Source of the DNA: Pseudomonadota bacterium
GTDB taxonomy: Bacteria; Desulfobacterota; Desulfobulbia; Desulfobulbales; SURF-16
Assembly: GCA_030597865.1 (NCBI GenBank)
Contig: JAUVQZ010000151.1
Span: 1-6,903, forward strand
DNA: 6,903 bases
Direction: 5' to 3'
The position numbers and the translations under genes were made by a program. The notes under the pieces were generated by a model. That model saw only the letters and a list, made by a program, of their open reading frames with translations, was not told where the DNA came from and ran no database searches. Each line of letters begins with the position of its first letter. The stretch's first letter is position 1. Positions 1-6,188 of this stretch are shown here, piece after piece.

Positions 1-6
1 AATAAG

Positions 7-378
7 ATGATTCGGGCCTGGTATATTCAGGTCCAAGATGAGACCCTTGCTCCAGCCCGGATGGTGGAGTTCATGGAAAATCATGTCGAAAGCTGTGATG
101 AATGTCTCATGGACCTAGGTATCCAGGAGGAGATCAAAAAGATCACAGCCATTGTCCTGCCCCCCTCTAAAATGACCAAGCCGCCTAAACGCCCCAAGAC
201 TGCTGAACCTGTTATGCCATCGCCCAAGGACCTGGAGGCCATCGACAAGGAAAAGGGTGATGAATCCACAGATGACGATGAGGCCACAGGTGACGATGAT
301 AACACCGATGGCGATGGCGATGATGACATCGAGGTAGATGGTGCCGACGCAGAGCTTGACGATGCCGACCTGGAGTAG
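7..378 (+). CDS. Small acidic protein with HxxxCxxC zinc-finger-like motif (function unknown)
   Basis: I do not recognise a named gene. The 123-residue product has three parts. Residues 1-50 look folded and carry His26, Cys30 and Cys33 in an HxxxCxxC arrangement (ENHVESCDECL), the core of zf-HC2/anti-sigma zinc-binding domains. Residues 51-75 are a Pro/Lys-rich linker. From about residue 80 to the end is an Asp/Glu-rich low-complexity tail. There is no membrane segment, unlike many anti-sigma factors. The usual upstream Cys or His ligand of zf-HC2 is not visible after Met1. The frame is open to the window edge (two more codons, no stop), so the true start may lie outside, and no ribosome binding site can be judged. 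The gene ends in TAG and is followed after about 70 bases by a strong terminator. A metal-binding or protein-interaction role is inference only. Confidence 0.7.
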   Translation: MIRAWYIQVQDETLAPARMVEFMENHVESCDECLMDLGIQEEIKKITAIVLPPSKMTKPPKRPKTAEPVMPSPKDLEAIDKEKGDESTDDDEATGDDDNTDGDGDDDIEVDGADAELDDADLE

Positions 379-445
379 GGCGTCCCTTGTTTTGCCATTA
401 AGATGAAGGTGAGGGGGATATTGAACACCGCCGACCTGGAAATCT

Positions 446-495
446 AAAAAAAGGAGTCACCGCAGCCAAAAAAGGCGCGGTGACTCCTTTTTTTT
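446..495 (+). terminator. Strong intrinsic terminator, symmetrical
   Basis: An 18-base left arm (446-463, beginning with seven A) pairs perfectly with 477-494, and the right arm runs into eight T (488-495). The interior adds GCC/GGC (465-467 with 474-476) around an AAAAAA loop, with A464 bulged. It serves the upstream plus-strand gene. Because the left arm starts with an A tract, the minus-strand transcript also has a hairpin followed by U, so it can probably stop minus-strand transcription from the GIY-YIG or dikinase genes too. Confidence 0.95.
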
Positions 496-693
496 GGTTC
501 AGCACAAAATAGAGCGGCAGCGGGATGCGCCGATCATTCCTTTGCCCTCTACGTCTGGGAGGTGTTGTTTTGGTTTTATTATCCCGGGTGCGACAGGATG
601 CCCTTCGACCCTTGGACCCTTCGACAAGCTCAGGGCACCGCAGGCTCTAGGCACCGCAAGCTCAGGGGACGGATTGTTTGTAATGCCGTTCGT

Positions 694-760
694 TGAGCCT
701 GTCGAAACGCCTTTGCCGGAGCCTGGACATGGGTTATGTAGCTGCCCTTCGACAGGCTCA
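694..760. repeat. REPIN-like inverted pair, copy A (67 bp)
   Basis: Inverted 13-mer at 694-706 and forward 13-mer at 748-760 are separated by 41 bases. They can form a 13-bp stem on either strand. The interior matches copies B to E. Confidence 0.85.
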
Positions 761-825
761 GGGGGCGGGCAACAACAACCTCGTTCAACAGGCCCAGGGG
801 ACGGATTGTTCAAAATGCCGTTTGT

Positions 826-892
826 TGAGCCTGTCGAAACGCCTTTGCCAGAGCCTGGACATGGGTTATGTAGCTGCCCTTCGACAGGCTCA
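826..892. repeat. REPIN-like inverted pair, copy B (67 bp)
   Basis: Inverted 13-mer at 826-838 and forward 13-mer at 880-892 with a 41-base interior nearly identical to copy A (one substitution near 850). Confidence 0.85.
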
Positions 893-958
893 GGGGGGCG
901 GGCAACAACAACCTCGTTCAACAGGCCCAGGGGACGGATTGTTTGTAATGCCGTTCGT

Positions 959-1033
959 TGAGCCTGTCGAAACGCCTTTGCCAGAGTCCTGAGTATGGAT
1001 ATTTAGCTGCCCTTCGACCCTTCGACAGGCTCA
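959..1033. repeat. REPIN-like inverted pair, copy C (75 bp)
   Basis: Inverted 13-mer at 959-971 and forward 13-mer at 1021-1033. The interior is 49 bases, the 8-base difference from copies A and B being a doubled CCCTTCGA just before the forward arm. Confidence 0.83.
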
Positions 1034-1081
1034 GGGCACCGCAGGCCCAGGGGAAGGGTAATAAAATAACAACCTCGACCA

Positions 1082-1099
1082 CAGGCCCGAGGCGGCCTG
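1082..1099 (-). terminator. Possible weak hairpin after the GIY-YIG gene
   Basis: CAGGCC (1082-1087) pairs with GGCCTG (1094-1099) around six bases, 28 bases past the GIY-YIG stop on the minus strand. The T-rich stretch on that strand starts only about ten bases after the stem, so this is not a canonical terminator and may be chance. Confidence 0.25.
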
Positions 1100-1126
1100 C
1101 CGGTTAAATCACATTCTCAGAAATGG

Positions 1127-1441
1127 TTACTTTCCGCCCCCTGAACCTATCGAAGGATGGAGGAAATTCCTTGCCAGTTCAGGTAATTTTTCAAAATCCC
1201 CCCTTACCAAGGCCTCCTTCTTTTTTCTACCCCAACCCTGGACTTGTTTTTCTCTGTAATATGCCTCGTCGATCCTTGAAAACTCTTCCATATAAATCAA
1301 TTTGACAGGTATTCTTTTGCGGGTATAGCTCGCACCTTCACCATCTTGATGCTGGTTGATTCTGTGTTCCAGATCCCTTGTGCTGCCAGTGTAATAACTG
1401 CCATCGGAGCACAGCAATATGTACATATAGCCTTTTGCCAT
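1127..1441 (-). CDS. Small GIY-YIG nuclease-family protein
   Basis: A 104-residue single-domain protein of the small GIY-YIG (COG2827/UPF0213-like) class. Visible hallmarks are YMYIL (residues 5-9) and YTG (17-19), the variant GIY and YIG strands, then Arg27 in DLEHRINQH as the likely catalytic arginine. Glu64 in REKQVQGW is the likely metal-binding glutamate, followed by the basic RKKKEAL stretch. The family folds as a DNA-cutting nuclease domain, but this class has no firmly known role. I chose the ATG at 1441 because family members start just before the first strand. A GTG at 1456 would add five residues and has no better ribosome site. The gene is AT-richer than its neighbours and lies between two arrays of the same repeat. 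Its tail HPSIGSGGGK is encoded by a decayed repeat copy, so the last ~10 residues are probably not part of the fold. Catalytic residues look intact. Confidence 0.88.
   Translation of the reverse strand: MAKGYMYILLCSDGSYYTGSTRDLEHRINQHQDGEGASYTRKRIPVKLIYMEEFSRIDEAYYREKQVQGWGRKKKEALVRGDFEKLPELARNFLHPSIGSGGGK
1142..1154. repeat. Decayed REP-like copy inside the 3' end of the GIY-YIG gene
   Basis: TGAACCTATCGAA differs from TGAGCCTGTCGAA at two positions, both G to A. On the coding strand the intact word read in this frame gives P-S-T-G-S; here it gives P-S-I-G-S, the C-terminal tail of the nuclease. Confidence 0.75.
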
Positions 1442-1496
1442 TTTACCAAAACTCACTGTTGTCGTTGTCTGGTAATACCCTTCGACCCTTCGACAG

Positions 1497-1537
1497 GCTC
1501 AGGGCACCGCACGCTCAGGGCACCGCAGGCTCAGGGG
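1497..1537. repeat. 16-bp microrepeat, about 2.5 copies
   Basis: The word GCTCAGGGCACCGCAS recurs at 1497, 1513 and (partly) 1529. The same 16-base period is present in array 1 at 628, 644 and 660, with small changes. It extends the end of a forward repeat arm and suggests replication slippage. Confidence 0.8.
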
Positions 1538-1562
1538 ACGGGTTGTTTGTAATGCCGTTCGT

Positions 1563-1636
1563 TGAGCCTGTCGAAACGCCTTCGCCAGAGTCCTGGTATG
1601 GTTATGTAGCTGCCCTTCGACCCTTCGACAGGCTCA
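1563..1636. repeat. REPIN-like inverted pair, copy D (74 bp)
   Basis: Inverted 13-mer at 1563-1575 and forward 13-mer at 1624-1636, interior 48 bases. It is one base shorter than copies C and E (CTGGTATGG against CTGAGTATGG). Confidence 0.83.
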
Positions 1637-1752
1637 GGGCACCGCAGGCTCAGGGGACGGGTAATAGCGGCCCCAGTCTCCACACCCAGGGGACAGGTAA
1701 TAGCAACCTCGCCCAACAGCCCAGGGTACGGATTGTTCAAAACACCGTCCGT

Positions 1753-1827
1753 TGAGCCTGTCGAAACGCCTTCGCCAGAGTCCTGAGTATGGTTATGTAG
1801 CTGCCCTTCGACCCTTCGACAGGTCCA
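1753..1827. repeat. REPIN-like inverted pair, copy E (75 bp)
   Basis: Inverted 13-mer at 1753-1765 and a slightly altered forward arm at 1815-1827, interior 49 bases with the doubled CCCTTCGA as in copy C. Confidence 0.8.
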
Positions 1828-1884
1828 GGGCACCGCAAGATCAAGGGACGGGGCAATAGCAGCTTCGTCTGGCAGGTATCTTTT

Positions 1885-4800
1885 TCACATGGGCAGGATG
1901 TGGATTTCTTCCCTCATGGGGTGGGCGCCTTTGACAAAGAGGCCCTTGCGGCCGTCAATGGAGATCCGATCACCAAAACGGATGGTGTGTTCATTAATGA
2001 CGCATTGCTCCCGGGCCTCGGAGACCTGCATGGACTGACAGCCCACCACACAGGTTTTTTCCAGGCGCAGGGTGATCACCGAGGCGTGGGAGGTCTGGCC
2101 GCCCCGGGCGGTGAGCAGGCCATCGGCCAGGGAAATCTCCTTGATGTCCTCGGGCACCGTATCCTGGCGAATCAGGATAAGGGACGCCTGGGGATCCTGG
2201 CTCCGCAGCTTTGCGATATTTCCCTCTGTGAACACGGCCCGTCCGGAAAGGGCCGAACCGCTCACCCCAATACCCTTACCAAGGATGTCCCTGGCAAACG
2301 TGGGACCGCCCACAAAGACATGGAAGCGTTCCCTTTTCTTGATGGTGATCATATCCCTGGTCTGGAGGATGGAGAGATCCTCTGCCTTGGGTCCTTCAAA
2401 GGTAAACTCAATCTCCTGGGGATTCCAGCGTTTTTCATAGACCAGGTTTCGGGCAATGGCCAGCAGCTCCTGGTAGATCTCCGGCGCCTTTTTCTCCAGG
2501 CTCTCCTGGGCTGGCCGGCCATCTATTTCCGCCTGCTCCACAGAGATGGGGCAAGCGGTGACCAGACCGCTGACAATATCCTCGCCCTGGTCGCCGCTGG
2601 CATAATCACCCCAGAGGGCCACCCGCCGCACCTTGCGGTAGGGGTGGGCGGTAAAGACCACGCCGCTGCCGGCGCTCTCGTCCTTATTGCCAAAAACCAT
2701 GGTCTGGACAATAACCGCTGTACCCCAGTAGTCGGAAACCCCCATCAGGTTACGGTATTCCTTGGTCTTGTCTGTATCCCAGGAGGTCAGCACCATCTCG
2801 ATGGCGGCAATGAGCTGGAGCCAGGGGTCATCGGGAATGCCAATGCCTAAGGAACGGATCTTCTCCTGGTACATCAGGGCCAGTTCCCGCATCTGGCCCG
2901 GTGAGAATTGGGCCTTCTTGGTGATGGAGTATCTTCCCTTGGCCTCATTCATCAAGGCCTGGAAGATTTCCCGCTCCACCCCGCAGGTCATGGCCCAGGA
3001 CTGCAGAAATCGACGATAATTGTCCCAGGCCAGATATTTTTTGCGGCCTGAGGTGCCCACGGCCTCGGCAATTTTTTCATTGAGGCCGATATTGTGGATG
3101 GTGGCCATCATGCCGGGCATGGAGATGGAGGCGCCGCTGCGCACTGAAACAAGCAGTGGGTTGTCGGTATCGCCGTAGGTGGTGTTGGTCTGGACCTCAA
3201 GCTGCTCCAGGGAGGACTTGATCCGCCTGAGCAGATTCTCCCGAGCCCGGCTGAAGGTGTGGATCACATTCCAGCAGCGGAAGACCTCGGTGGTGATAAT
3301 GAAACCCGGGGGCACGGGATTGCCGTCTTGGCTGATCTGGGTGAGATTAAAGCCCTTATTGCCCAGGAGCACGAGGTTATGGGCCATGGCGCTGTTCTCG
3401 CCAAGGTGGTGAATGATCTTGTCCGGATTATAACTCATGAGCAGGTCGAGCTGCTCCTCATCGAGGATTTCCCGCTGTCTCTCCAGGGTGTGGTAGATGT
3501 CGGTGATGAAGTTATCCAGGTGCTGGAGGCCAAAGGTGGTGGCGATAATCTCCCGCATGAAGGCCTCGGAGAGCTGGTGAACATCATTGACAGACGTCCC
3601 CTCCCCCCCCTCTCCCTGCAACATATTACGGTATTTAGCCAGCAGGTTGCCGGGGCCGATCTGGGGGATGATGATCGACAGGTTGTTCTGGTGGATATTG
3701 GTGTAATAGGCGTAAATGACATCCTTGACCCCCTCGGAAAGGCCCCGGAAGATATCAAGATACTGGGTGTAGGAGAAGCGGGCCAGGGCCAGGGAGTTGG
3801 AGAGCAGGGAAACGTAGGTGTCCAGGCGGCGGCTGGTGATGCCGTCGATCTTCAGGGCCCGAATATAGAGACGCAGACATTTCACCACCCGAATAAAGGT
3901 GGATTTGGTAATAAAACTGCCCTCCACCAGGGTCGGCAGCTTTTCTAGATAGATATTGGCCATGTTTTCCAGGCGGAAGGTCAGGCTCAGGGCGTCAAAC
4001 TTCTTCTCCCGGTAACGGCCATACACCGAGGGAATATCCACGGCAATATGGCGCTTATGGAAGATATCCTCCCGGGCCTCAAAGACCTGGTCACTGAGGA
4101 TGATCTCCTTTAATTTCTCCAGATGGGTGAGCAGGGAGTTAAGGCATTGGAAGGTGTCGCACAGGGCCAGATCCTCCAAAAGGGGTTGGAGCTCCGGGAA
4201 ACCGCCTTTCACCGCCTCTTCAAGCTGGTGTCTGATCTCCTGGAAGCCCAGGTTGTACTTCTGGTCAAGGAGTTTGTACATCTCCACCAGGAGCCGGAAG
4301 CGGTCCCGTTCCCCTTCGCTCAGATCAATCTGCAGGTTGAGAAAACTGTCCAGGCGCTTGCTGTCTAAGAGCAGCAGGTCTTTTTCCTCCTTGATCTGGG
4401 TGAGCTGGAAGATGCGTTTGGTCAGCTTATGGAGCTGGTCGACAAAAATGCCCTTGGCCTGAACCTGGACCAGGATCTCAGCTGGCAGATAGTCCTTGAG
4501 GTGGGATGTATCCAGGGTACGCCAGAAACGCATGATGGCCTGGATAAAGCCGACAATGAGGTTGGAGCTTTCCACATGGCTCTGTTTGCGCAGGAAGTGG
4601 ATGAGGATGTCCTTGCGCTTGTGGATCTCGTCTAACTCGGTGGAGACATCCCGCAGCTTGCCCTCGGCGCCGATCTCATTAAAAAAGACCGGCATCAGCT
4701 TACTGAACTGTTTGACCAGGTTATAGACCGGTTCAATGGGATGGTTGAGCAGGTTGGTGATATCGCGCTGGAAGAGATCCGTGTCCTTAACGCAGGTCCC

Positions 4801-6126
4801 GGAAAGATTGACGTTGATGATCAACGCCGAAAAGAGGGTGGCGCACCATTTGGGCTCCTGCATGATGAGGTGGAGCCAGGCCCGGATATTGGTGAGATGG
4901 GCCGGGTTGGTGATGGGCTGCCACTCATCGTCAACGCCGCTGACATTGGCGTACTGGAAGCCAAAACGCACCGCCTCCCAGAGAAAGGTCTCGGCCAGGC
5001 GGCTGGAGCCGCGCCTGAAGGCCTCGGTGCCGAGCACCTGGATACATTGCAGGGCGGTGTGGGGATAGAGCCGGACGTTGTCCTTGAGGAGCTGCATGGT
5101 GGTCAGCAGAAAGCTCTCAATCTCCTCAAAGGATTGCTGGTGGATGAGGGTCACCAGGCTGCGGTTGATCTCCCGCAGGCTTTCCTCGTGGATAAGGTAG
5201 AGCCCGGAGGTGTTCATGATCTTGAAGAGGAAGATCAGCTTGCGGTTTTCCGTGAACCGGTCCGGCAGCTCCTCGCTCTCCAGGGCGTGGGTGGCAATGA
5301 GTTTGTCCGGGATATCCTTATAGAGCCGGACGATATCCATATGGGCCGGCAGGTTCAAAAGATTTTCCAGGGTTTCCGGGTGGGCGGCATCGCTGAGCTC
5401 AGCCAGGTTTGCCAGGTGACTGCGGATCCGCTCATGGGAAATGGCGGAGAATAACTCCCCCGCCTCCCAGCTGCTGCACATTTCACCGCACTCCTCCTGG
5501 AACCAGGGCAGGGTATCCTCCTCGGACAGCCAATAGGTGTAATTCAGGGTGAGAACCTTATGGAAAAGGGCGGTGGTGGCCGTGAGGTCAAAGCTGTTCT
5601 CCCGGGCCGAGACCAGGAGGTTGGTGGCCATCTTTTTCATGGGATGATGGCCCTGGACCATGAACATAATGGCCTGCTCGTCAAGCTCGGACATGGTCTG
5701 AAAAAACTGGTCAAGGACCTCCTGGTAATCAGGGAGCTCGGGCCTGATCAAGGACAAGAACCGCTCCACATAGGCAAGAAGGGACTCCACGGCCAGACCG
5801 CGGAGCTGCTCGTTGCGGCTGGATTCGCCAATGACCTGAAAAAAGAGCGTGGTGAACTGCTGGAAGGCGGCCGGTCCCTGCTCGCTGCGGCAGTATAACT
5901 GGCTGTTTTTTAGGACAAAGGCGCGCAACCGGGGAAGGAGCAGGATCCAGTTGCGGTAGGGATGGCTGATTTCCAGAAGCAGCTCTTCTATACCTCTGTG
6001 GATACCGCGATACTCTTTGACCACTTCGCAGAGCAGCAGATGCTCGGCGGCGATCTCCACATGGTCAACGGCGGTTTCCTCAAGGTTGGCCTTAAGGGCA
6101 TCGGATGTTTCAGTGAGTGAGGACAT
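1885..6126 (-). CDS. PPDK-like dikinase with ~905-residue N-terminal extension and no PEP/pyruvate barrel
   Basis: The product has 1413 residues. Residues ~913-1262 are a PPDK-type ATP-grasp domain: LLGNKGFNL with Lys924, PVPPGFIITTE, LLVSVRSGASISMPGMM with Arg996, WGTAVIVQTMVFGN, then EIEF (Glu1238, Glu1240) and LQTR (Gln1255, Arg1257). The last two match the ATP-site D/E and Q/R pairs of Clostridium symbiosum PPDK. Residues ~1275-1400 are the swivelling phosphohistidine domain, with TARGGQTSHAS placing the phosphohistidine at His1347 (codon 2086-2088). The chain ends 66 residues later, so the ~350-residue PEP/pyruvate-binding barrel of true PPDK (about 875 residues) is absent, and none is encoded nearby. 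Residues 1-905 match no domain I know; they look largely helical, Leu- and Glu-rich, without membrane segments or signal peptide. By family knowledge the ATP half-reaction forming phosphohistidine should be possible; the acceptor is unknown. It is likely cytoplasmic. The start ATG has no clear Shine-Dalgarno, but no better in-frame start is evident and an in-frame stop lies upstream. An automatic label of pyruvate phosphate dikinase would be misleading. Confidence 0.93.
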   Translation of the reverse strand: MSSLTETSDALKANLEETAVDHVEIAAEHLLLCEVVKEYRGIHRGIEELLLEISHPYRNWILLLPRLRAFVLKNSQLYCRSEQGPAAFQQFTTLFFQVIGESSRNEQLRGLAVESLLAYVERFLSLIRPELPDYQEVLDQFFQTMSELDEQAIMFMVQGHHPMKKMATNLLVSARENSFDLTATTALFHKVLTLNYTYWLSEEDTLPWFQEECGEMCSSWEAGELFSAISHERIRSHLANLAELSDAAHPETLENLLNLPAHMDIVRLYKDIPDKLIATHALESEELPDRFTENRKLIFLFKIMNTSGLYLIHEESLREINRSLVTLIHQQSFEEIESFLLTTMQLLKDNVRLYPHTALQCIQVLGTEAFRRGSSRLAETFLWEAVRFGFQYANVSGVDDEWQPITNPAHLTNIRAWLHLIMQEPKWCATLFSALIINVNLSGTCVKDTDLFQRDITNLLNHPIEPVYNLVKQFSKLMPVFFNEIGAEGKLRDVSTELDEIHKRKDILIHFLRKQSHVESSNLIVGFIQAIMRFWRTLDTSHLKDYLPAEILVQVQAKGIFVDQLHKLTKRIFQLTQIKEEKDLLLLDSKRLDSFLNLQIDLSEGERDRFRLLVEMYKLLDQKYNLGFQEIRHQLEEAVKGGFPELQPLLEDLALCDTFQCLNSLLTHLEKLKEIILSDQVFEAREDIFHKRHIAVDIPSVYGRYREKKFDALSLTFRLENMANIYLEKLPTLVEGSFITKSTFIRVVKCLRLYIRALKIDGITSRRLDTYVSLLSNSLALARFSYTQYLDIFRGLSEGVKDVIYAYYTNIHQNNLSIIIPQIGPGNLLAKYRNMLQGEGGEGTSVNDVHQLSEAFMREIIATTFGLQHLDNFITDIYHTLERQREILDEEQLDLLMSYNPDKIIHHLGENSAMAHNLVLLGNKGFNLTQISQDGNPVPPGFIITTEVFRCWNVIHTFSRARENLLRRIKSSLEQLEVQTNTTYGDTDNPLLVSVRSGASISMPGMMATIHNIGLNEKIAEAVGTSGRKKYLAWDNYRRFLQSWAMTCGVEREIFQALMNEAKGRYSITKKAQFSPGQMRELALMYQEKIRSLGIGIPDDPWLQLIAAIEMVLTSWDTDKTKEYRNLMGVSDYWGTAVIVQTMVFGNKDESAGSGVVFTAHPYRKVRRVALWGDYASGDQGEDIVSGLVTACPISVEQAEIDGRPAQESLEKKAPEIYQELLAIARNLVYEKRWNPQEIEFTFEGPKAEDLSILQTRDMITIKKRERFHVFVGGPTFARDILGKGIGVSGSALSGRAVFTEGNIAKLRSQDPQASLILIRQDTVPEDIKEISLADGLLTARGGQTSHASVITLRLEKTCVVGCQSMQVSEAREQCVINEHTIRFGDRISIDGRKGLFVKGAHPMREEIHILPM
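3603..3610 (-). repeat. G8 homopolymer inside the dikinase-like gene
   Basis: Eight consecutive G on the coding strand (eight C on plus) at codons 839-842, in a Gly/Glu-rich stretch (QGEGGEGT) between the N-terminal extension and the ATP-grasp domain. A one-base slip would remove the catalytic half of the protein. Confidence 0.9.
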
Positions 6127-6134
6127 TGGTTGAG

Positions 6135-6188
6135 AAGTTGTGAAGATGGGAAATAAGAAGTTGTGAAGATGAGAAATAAGAAGTTGAG
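6135..6188. repeat. 23-bp tandem repeat in the gap-dikinase spacer, 2.3 copies
   Basis: Units at 6135-6157 and 6158-6180 differ at one base (GGGAAATAAG against GAGAAATAAG), followed by a partial third (6181-6188). Plus strand is almost pure purine plus T, with AAGTTGTGAAGATG at the start of each unit. The repeats occupy the untranslated leader directly before the dikinase-like start codon, where a ribosome site would be expected. Confidence 0.88.

Larger units (their letters stand above)
663..1036. repeat. Tandem 132-133 bp repeat, about 2.8 copies
   Basis: Copies begin at 663, 795 and 928. Copies 1 and 2 differ by about five substitutions and one extra G in a G run (895-area), which makes the second period 133. 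The third copy diverges after about 985 and gains an 8-base CCCTTCGA duplication before its forward repeat. Each unit carries one inverted and one forward 13-mer plus a decayed forward copy. High identity between neighbours points to recent tandem duplication. Confidence 0.9.
601..1046. repeat. REP-like repeat array 1
   Basis: This gene-free stretch is packed with a 13-base word in both orientations. Forward copies TTCGACAGGCTCA lie at 620-632 (one mismatch, AAGC), 748-760, 880-892 and 1021-1033. Inverted copies TGAGCCTGTCGAA lie at 694-706, 826-838 and 959-971. Forward copies usually sit in the longer word CCCTTCGACAGGCTCAGGG. Decayed forward copies (TTCAACAGGCCCA, two mismatches) occur at 784-796 and 917-929. 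The open frames here are only the repeats read in different phases. The flank 500-600 holds no gene or repeat that I can see. Confidence 0.93.
1477..1850. repeat. REP-like repeat array 2
   Basis: Same 13-base word as array 1. Forward copies lie at 1489-1501, 1624-1636 and 1815-1827 (the last altered, AGGTCCA). Inverted copies lie at 1563-1575 and 1753-1765. The forward copies carry the doubled CCCTTCGA. Segments such as CTCAGGGGACGG and AATGCCGTTCGTTGAGCC are shared with array 1, so both arrays have one origin. The array begins about 35 bases upstream of the GIY-YIG start and ends about 35 bases before the dikinase stop codon. It contains no credible gene. Confidence 0.92.

Noticed and set aside
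81..428. Minus-strand serine-rich frame opposite the acidic protein
   Set aside because: The serine runs are just the reverse complement of the Asp-rich codons; it also crosses the plus gene and its 3' region.
403..447. 14-codon plus-strand frame ending TADLEI, sharing the 11-mer GCCGACCTGGA with the end of the upstream gene
   Set aside because: No ribosome site, very short, and it ends inside the terminator; the 11-base match may be a small duplication but cannot be supported further.
494..992. Open frames on both strands across array 1, and similar ones at 1346-1833
   Set aside because: They translate the repeat word in different phases (e.g. SLSKR, STGSG, PFDKLRAPQ) and have no independent coding signal.
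1457..1500. A promoter for the GIY-YIG gene with TATTAC as -10
   Set aside because: No acceptable -35 hexamer lies at the right distance; the match is too weak to report.
601..1850. CRISPR array
   Set aside because: Repeats occur in both orientations, and the DNA between them is itself repeated rather than unique spacers; no cas gene is present.
601..1850. Insertion sequence with terminal inverted repeats and target duplication
   Set aside because: No transposase, no single pair of outer ends and no target-site duplication could be seen; the inverted words are internal and multiple.
1900..2850. Long plus-strand open frames opposite the dikinase-like gene (also 3259-3948 and 4741-5454)
   Set aside because: They are antisense to a frame with clear conserved domains; their translations show no domain and reflect the codon bias of the real gene.
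1885..6126. Calling the large gene ppdK, ppsA or a glucan water dikinase
   Set aside because: The PEP/pyruvate barrel needed for PPDK/PpsA is absent. GWD has its phosphohistidine domain before the nucleotide domain, the reverse of the order here.
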